NCBI RefSeq assembly: GCF_004519315.1
Contig: NZ_SOZE01000032.1
Coordinates: 1-62,795 of the forward strand
Source: Mucilaginibacter psychrotolerans
GTDB lineage: Bacteria; Bacteroidota; Bacteroidia; Sphingobacteriales; Sphingobacteriaceae
Length of the DNA stretch: 62,795 bases
Direction of reading: 5' to 3'
Position 1 is the stretch's first letter, and each line of letters opens with the position of its first letter. A model generated the notes under the pieces. The model had not been told where the DNA came from. It saw nothing but the letters and a program-made list of their open reading frames with translations, and searched no databases. Positions 60,848 through 62,795 of this stretch are shown here, piece by piece. The translations under genes and the position numbers were made by a program.

Positions 60848-62245
60848 TTAGGGCTGCTTTTTATTTATCAAATCTTTCAAATTGCTTAACGAATTGAGTA
60901 CATCGTTTGCAAAATTTGTATCTTGAAGAGTCATAAGTTGACTGTCGAAGGTTTTATTATTTGTATTTAAAATATTCAATAATTCTTTAAGCTGATTTTT
61001 TCGATCTTTTTCAGGTGAAAATTCCATGATTGCCATGTAAGCCAACAGATATTTATTTAAATCGGGTTTTACCGAATTTAGATATAATACTGTTTTTAGT
61101 GAGTTTTTATATTGTTGGAGAAACCATCCCCCTAAGAATTGGACAAAAATAAACAGCAAAGACAATGAAATCAAAAGGTAAATATAATGTGGCTTAAAAC
61201 CATTTTTATCAATGAAAATAGCTATAAGATAATAGGCAGTCGCTACATAAAGCGTGATGCCGACAAGAATAATCAAAAGTCCTTTGTTCAACATTTCGCT
61301 TGATCTTTTTTGACTCCTATGCATTTGAACTTCGAGGTCGGCGAAAATGTTCCGACAGTATCTTTCAAAATGATTCTTGGTAATTGCATCGTTTTTCTCA
61401 TCTGAAGCCTCATAGGGCGTTAAAATAGGCGATGCTAAGTCCTGTTCTTCTATTAATTGTTCATAAATGCCTCTTTTATTGAAAAGAACCAACATTATAG
61501 GGAGCGATTCTAAAAGAATCAGGAAAAACCTAATAAATAAAAATGTCGATGATACGGTGCTATTTAATGTATTAAGTTTATTTAGCGCAATGATTTGTTC
61601 ACTAAGTCCAATTTTCTCACTGACGATTGATCGTTGTGTTATATCAAGTTTGTCCTGGAAAAGTGAAATAGCGCTTTCCTCTTGCTTTATTTGTTCGGAA
61701 TAATATTGTGCCAATTTCCCAAAGCCTTTATACTTAGAAAGGCCAAGGCCCGATATTTCATTTTCCCTCTTTTTACGAAGGCTATCCAGAACAAGCTGAT
61801 GCGCTTGTATCAAACGTGCAAAATGTAGGCCAGCATCTGTAACGCGATGCTGCTGTTCTTCCTGAATATTGCGGTCAATGGAGGCTTTAAAAAGTTGCAA
61901 TTCTAATGGAACCGATATAATTATTGCAAGGCAAACTGAGGTTGCCAGTCTTATAAGGACGTTAAAAAAATTAGATGAATACCACTTTCTGTCTGGCTTG
62001 ACTGAAATAAATAACAATCTATTCAGATTGGTGACAAGTATCCCCCAGACTAATCCCAAAAGAATGCTTGTTAAAAAACTTTGCGATGTTATAAATACAG
62101 CATAAGTGCCGGACGCGGTACTTAATATTGAAGTGAAAAAAATGGAAGATCCTATGGAAGTATAACGAAGCTGATCGGATTGCGGTGCATTGTTTAACAC
62201 TTCGATATTTGCACCAGCACACCACCATAAAAGCTTCTTTATCAT
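60848..62245 (-). CDS. DUF4407 membrane protein
   Basis: This 465-residue protein begins IKKLLWWCAGANIEVLNN, the hallmark start of DUF4407. Four membrane helices are at about 29-48, 55-75, 90-110 and near 225-250, with two more after 310. A central coiled-coil-rich loop (about 115-215) has the pattern RNIQEEQQHRVTDAGLHF and QEESAISLFQDKLDI. Its function is unknown; related proteins occur near mobile elements and stress genes. Codon use is A/T-rich relative to the esterase next to it, as for an acquired gene. Confidence 0.88.
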   Translation of the reverse strand: MIKKLLWWCAGANIEVLNNAPQSDQLRYTSIGSSIFFTSILSTASGTYAVFITSQSFLTSILLGLVWGILVTNLNRLLFISVKPDRKWYSSNFFNVLIRLATSVCLAIIISVPLELQLFKASIDRNIQEEQQHRVTDAGLHFARLIQAHQLVLDSLRKKRENEISGLGLSKYKGFGKLAQYYSEQIKQEESAISLFQDKLDITQRSIVSEKIGLSEQIIALNKLNTLNSTVSSTFLFIRFFLILLESLPIMLVLFNKRGIYEQLIEEQDLASPILTPYEASDEKNDAITKNHFERYCRNIFADLEVQMHRSQKRSSEMLNKGLLIILVGITLYVATAYYLIAIFIDKNGFKPHYIYLLISLSLLFIFVQFLGGWFLQQYKNSLKTVLYLNSVKPDLNKYLLAYMAIMEFSPEKDRKNQLKELLNILNTNNKTFDSQLMTLQDTNFANDVLNSLSNLKDLINKKQP

Positions 62246-62429
62246 TCGTATAGGTTTAGAGTTTTTGTAAATATAATCATATATAAATTAGATATTTAAT
62301 TGATTTTTTTTATTTTAAAATGCCCTTTTGTTTACACCTATTTATTTAAAATAATCGGTGTAGCCTGCAGTTCGACAAATTTATAAGCGAACTACTGCGT
62401 CCCCCTTATATGTTTGTTTTTTTGAAAGA

Positions 62430-62592
62430 TTTATCAATTTTGATGCTAAGGAGGGATCCCCCCTGGCACTAAGATGCCGACAGAGAGTTTCTCCTCCATC
62501 AAGTTGAGTTCGGGGTATAACTTGGCACATTGATGCCGCATTATTGATAAGACTGAACGGAGCTTGATATTTTAATTCATCAAAAATTAAGT
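62430..62592 (+). ncRNA. Candidate IS110 bridge RNA region
   Basis: The non-coding segment directly upstream of the IS110 transposase has two stem-loops with inner stems. The first is GGAGG (62450-62454) with CCTCC (62493-62497), containing GGCA/TGCC (62465-62478). The second is CATCAA (62497-62502) with TTGATG (62530-62535), containing AAGTT/AACTT (62501-62505 and 62519-62523). IS110 elements are known to encode a bridge RNA here, with one loop binding target DNA and the other the donor. The loop guides were not matched, because the element's ends are not visible. The unpaired 62246-62430 stretch also holds no gene. Confidence 0.5.
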
Positions 62593-62795
62593 ATGAAAAC
62601 AAACGGATTTTTAGGAATTGATGTAAGTAAAGGCTATGCAGATTTCCTACTGTTGGACAGTGGTAAAAACACCCTGGAAGAGGGGTTTCAATTATCGGAC
62701 AATAAGCAGGGACGGCAAAAGCTAAAAGAACTAATCAGGGGCTGGCAACAGGAAGGGCTTGAAGAATTGTATTGCGGAGTGGAAAGTACAGGTGG
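62593..62795 (+). mobile_element. IS110-family transposase, first 67 codons, cut by the window end
   Basis: The ORF starts at ATG 62593 and runs off the window. It shows the IS110 N-terminal DEDD (RuvC-like) domain: FLGIDVSKGYADFLLL with the first catalytic Asp, and CGVESTGG with the second acidic residue near codon 64. IS110 enzymes use this domain with a C-terminal serine, guided by an upstream bridge RNA, to recombine circular elements without inverted repeats. The C-terminal half and right end cannot be seen. Confidence 0.9.

Noticed and set aside
62381..62602. A 73-codon minus-strand frame upstream of the IS110 transposase
   Set aside because: It overlaps the presumed bridge-RNA region and the transposase start and shows no protein family.

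Overview
The window looks like chromosomal DNA of a Bacteroidota bacterium, most likely family Sphingobacteriaceae (Mucilaginibacter/Pedobacter-like). This rests on TTTG-N19-21-TAnnTTTG promoters, families typical of the group (SusC-type barrel proteins, YtxJ, DUF2911, DUF3810, DUF1080, PVC-type heme proteins), GH127/GH27 glycosidases, and many short palindromic intergenic repeats. The placement comes from reading the sequence only; no database search was run.

Layout. 0.3-11.5 kb is mainly housekeeping on both strands: a membrane TPR protein, ribH, a tiny lipoprotein, ytxJ, lipA, an ECF sigma/anti-sigma pair, nnrDE, a Fic protein, a DUF2233 protein and uvrA. 12-14 kb has a RarD-like transporter and a small secreted protein. 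14.0-20.6 kb is an A/T-richer accessory island with three likely defence genes: an HNH endonuclease, a large NACHT/STAND NTPase with C-terminal OB-like domains, and an AIPR-family protein with an N-terminal PD-(D/E)xK-like motif. 20.6-22.5 kb is mostly repeats. 22.5-29.4 kb has a PVC-type cytochrome/HEAT protein, an unknown membrane protein, cdaA and a polyprenyl diphosphate synthase. Both of the last two genes have a duplicated copy of their own 3' end lying downstream.

29.9-33.9 kb carries a Gfo/Idh/MocA oxidoreductase, a two-domain DUF1080 protein, a VapBC-like toxin-antitoxin pair and a small secreted protein. 34.1-45.4 kb is the most coherent functional block. It has a secreted GH127 beta-L-arabinofuranosidase and GH27 alpha-galactosidase, then a complete 4-hydroxyproline catabolic set (Pyr4H2C deaminase-like DapA homologue, ketoglutarate-semialdehyde dehydrogenase, hydroxyproline epimerase, D-hydroxyproline dehydrogenase-like flavoprotein) and an AraC regulator. 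I read this as a locus for plant hydroxyproline-rich glycoproteins such as extensin. A GIY-YIG gene with an internal stop, boxed in by TCATTGCGAG-type repeats, sits inside it.

45.4-62.2 kb holds a frameshifted secreted protein, a propeller-like protein, a desaturase resembling sphingolipid delta-4 desaturases, a half-size DMT transporter, a TonB-type barrel protein, DUF2911 and DUF3810 proteins, a penicillin-acylase-family hydrolase, several small unknowns, an MBL-fold enzyme, an esterase and a DUF4407 membrane protein. The window ends in the first 67 codons of an IS110-family transposase, whose upstream non-coding segment has the two-hairpin layout expected of a bridge RNA. No tRNA, rRNA or CRISPR array was seen.
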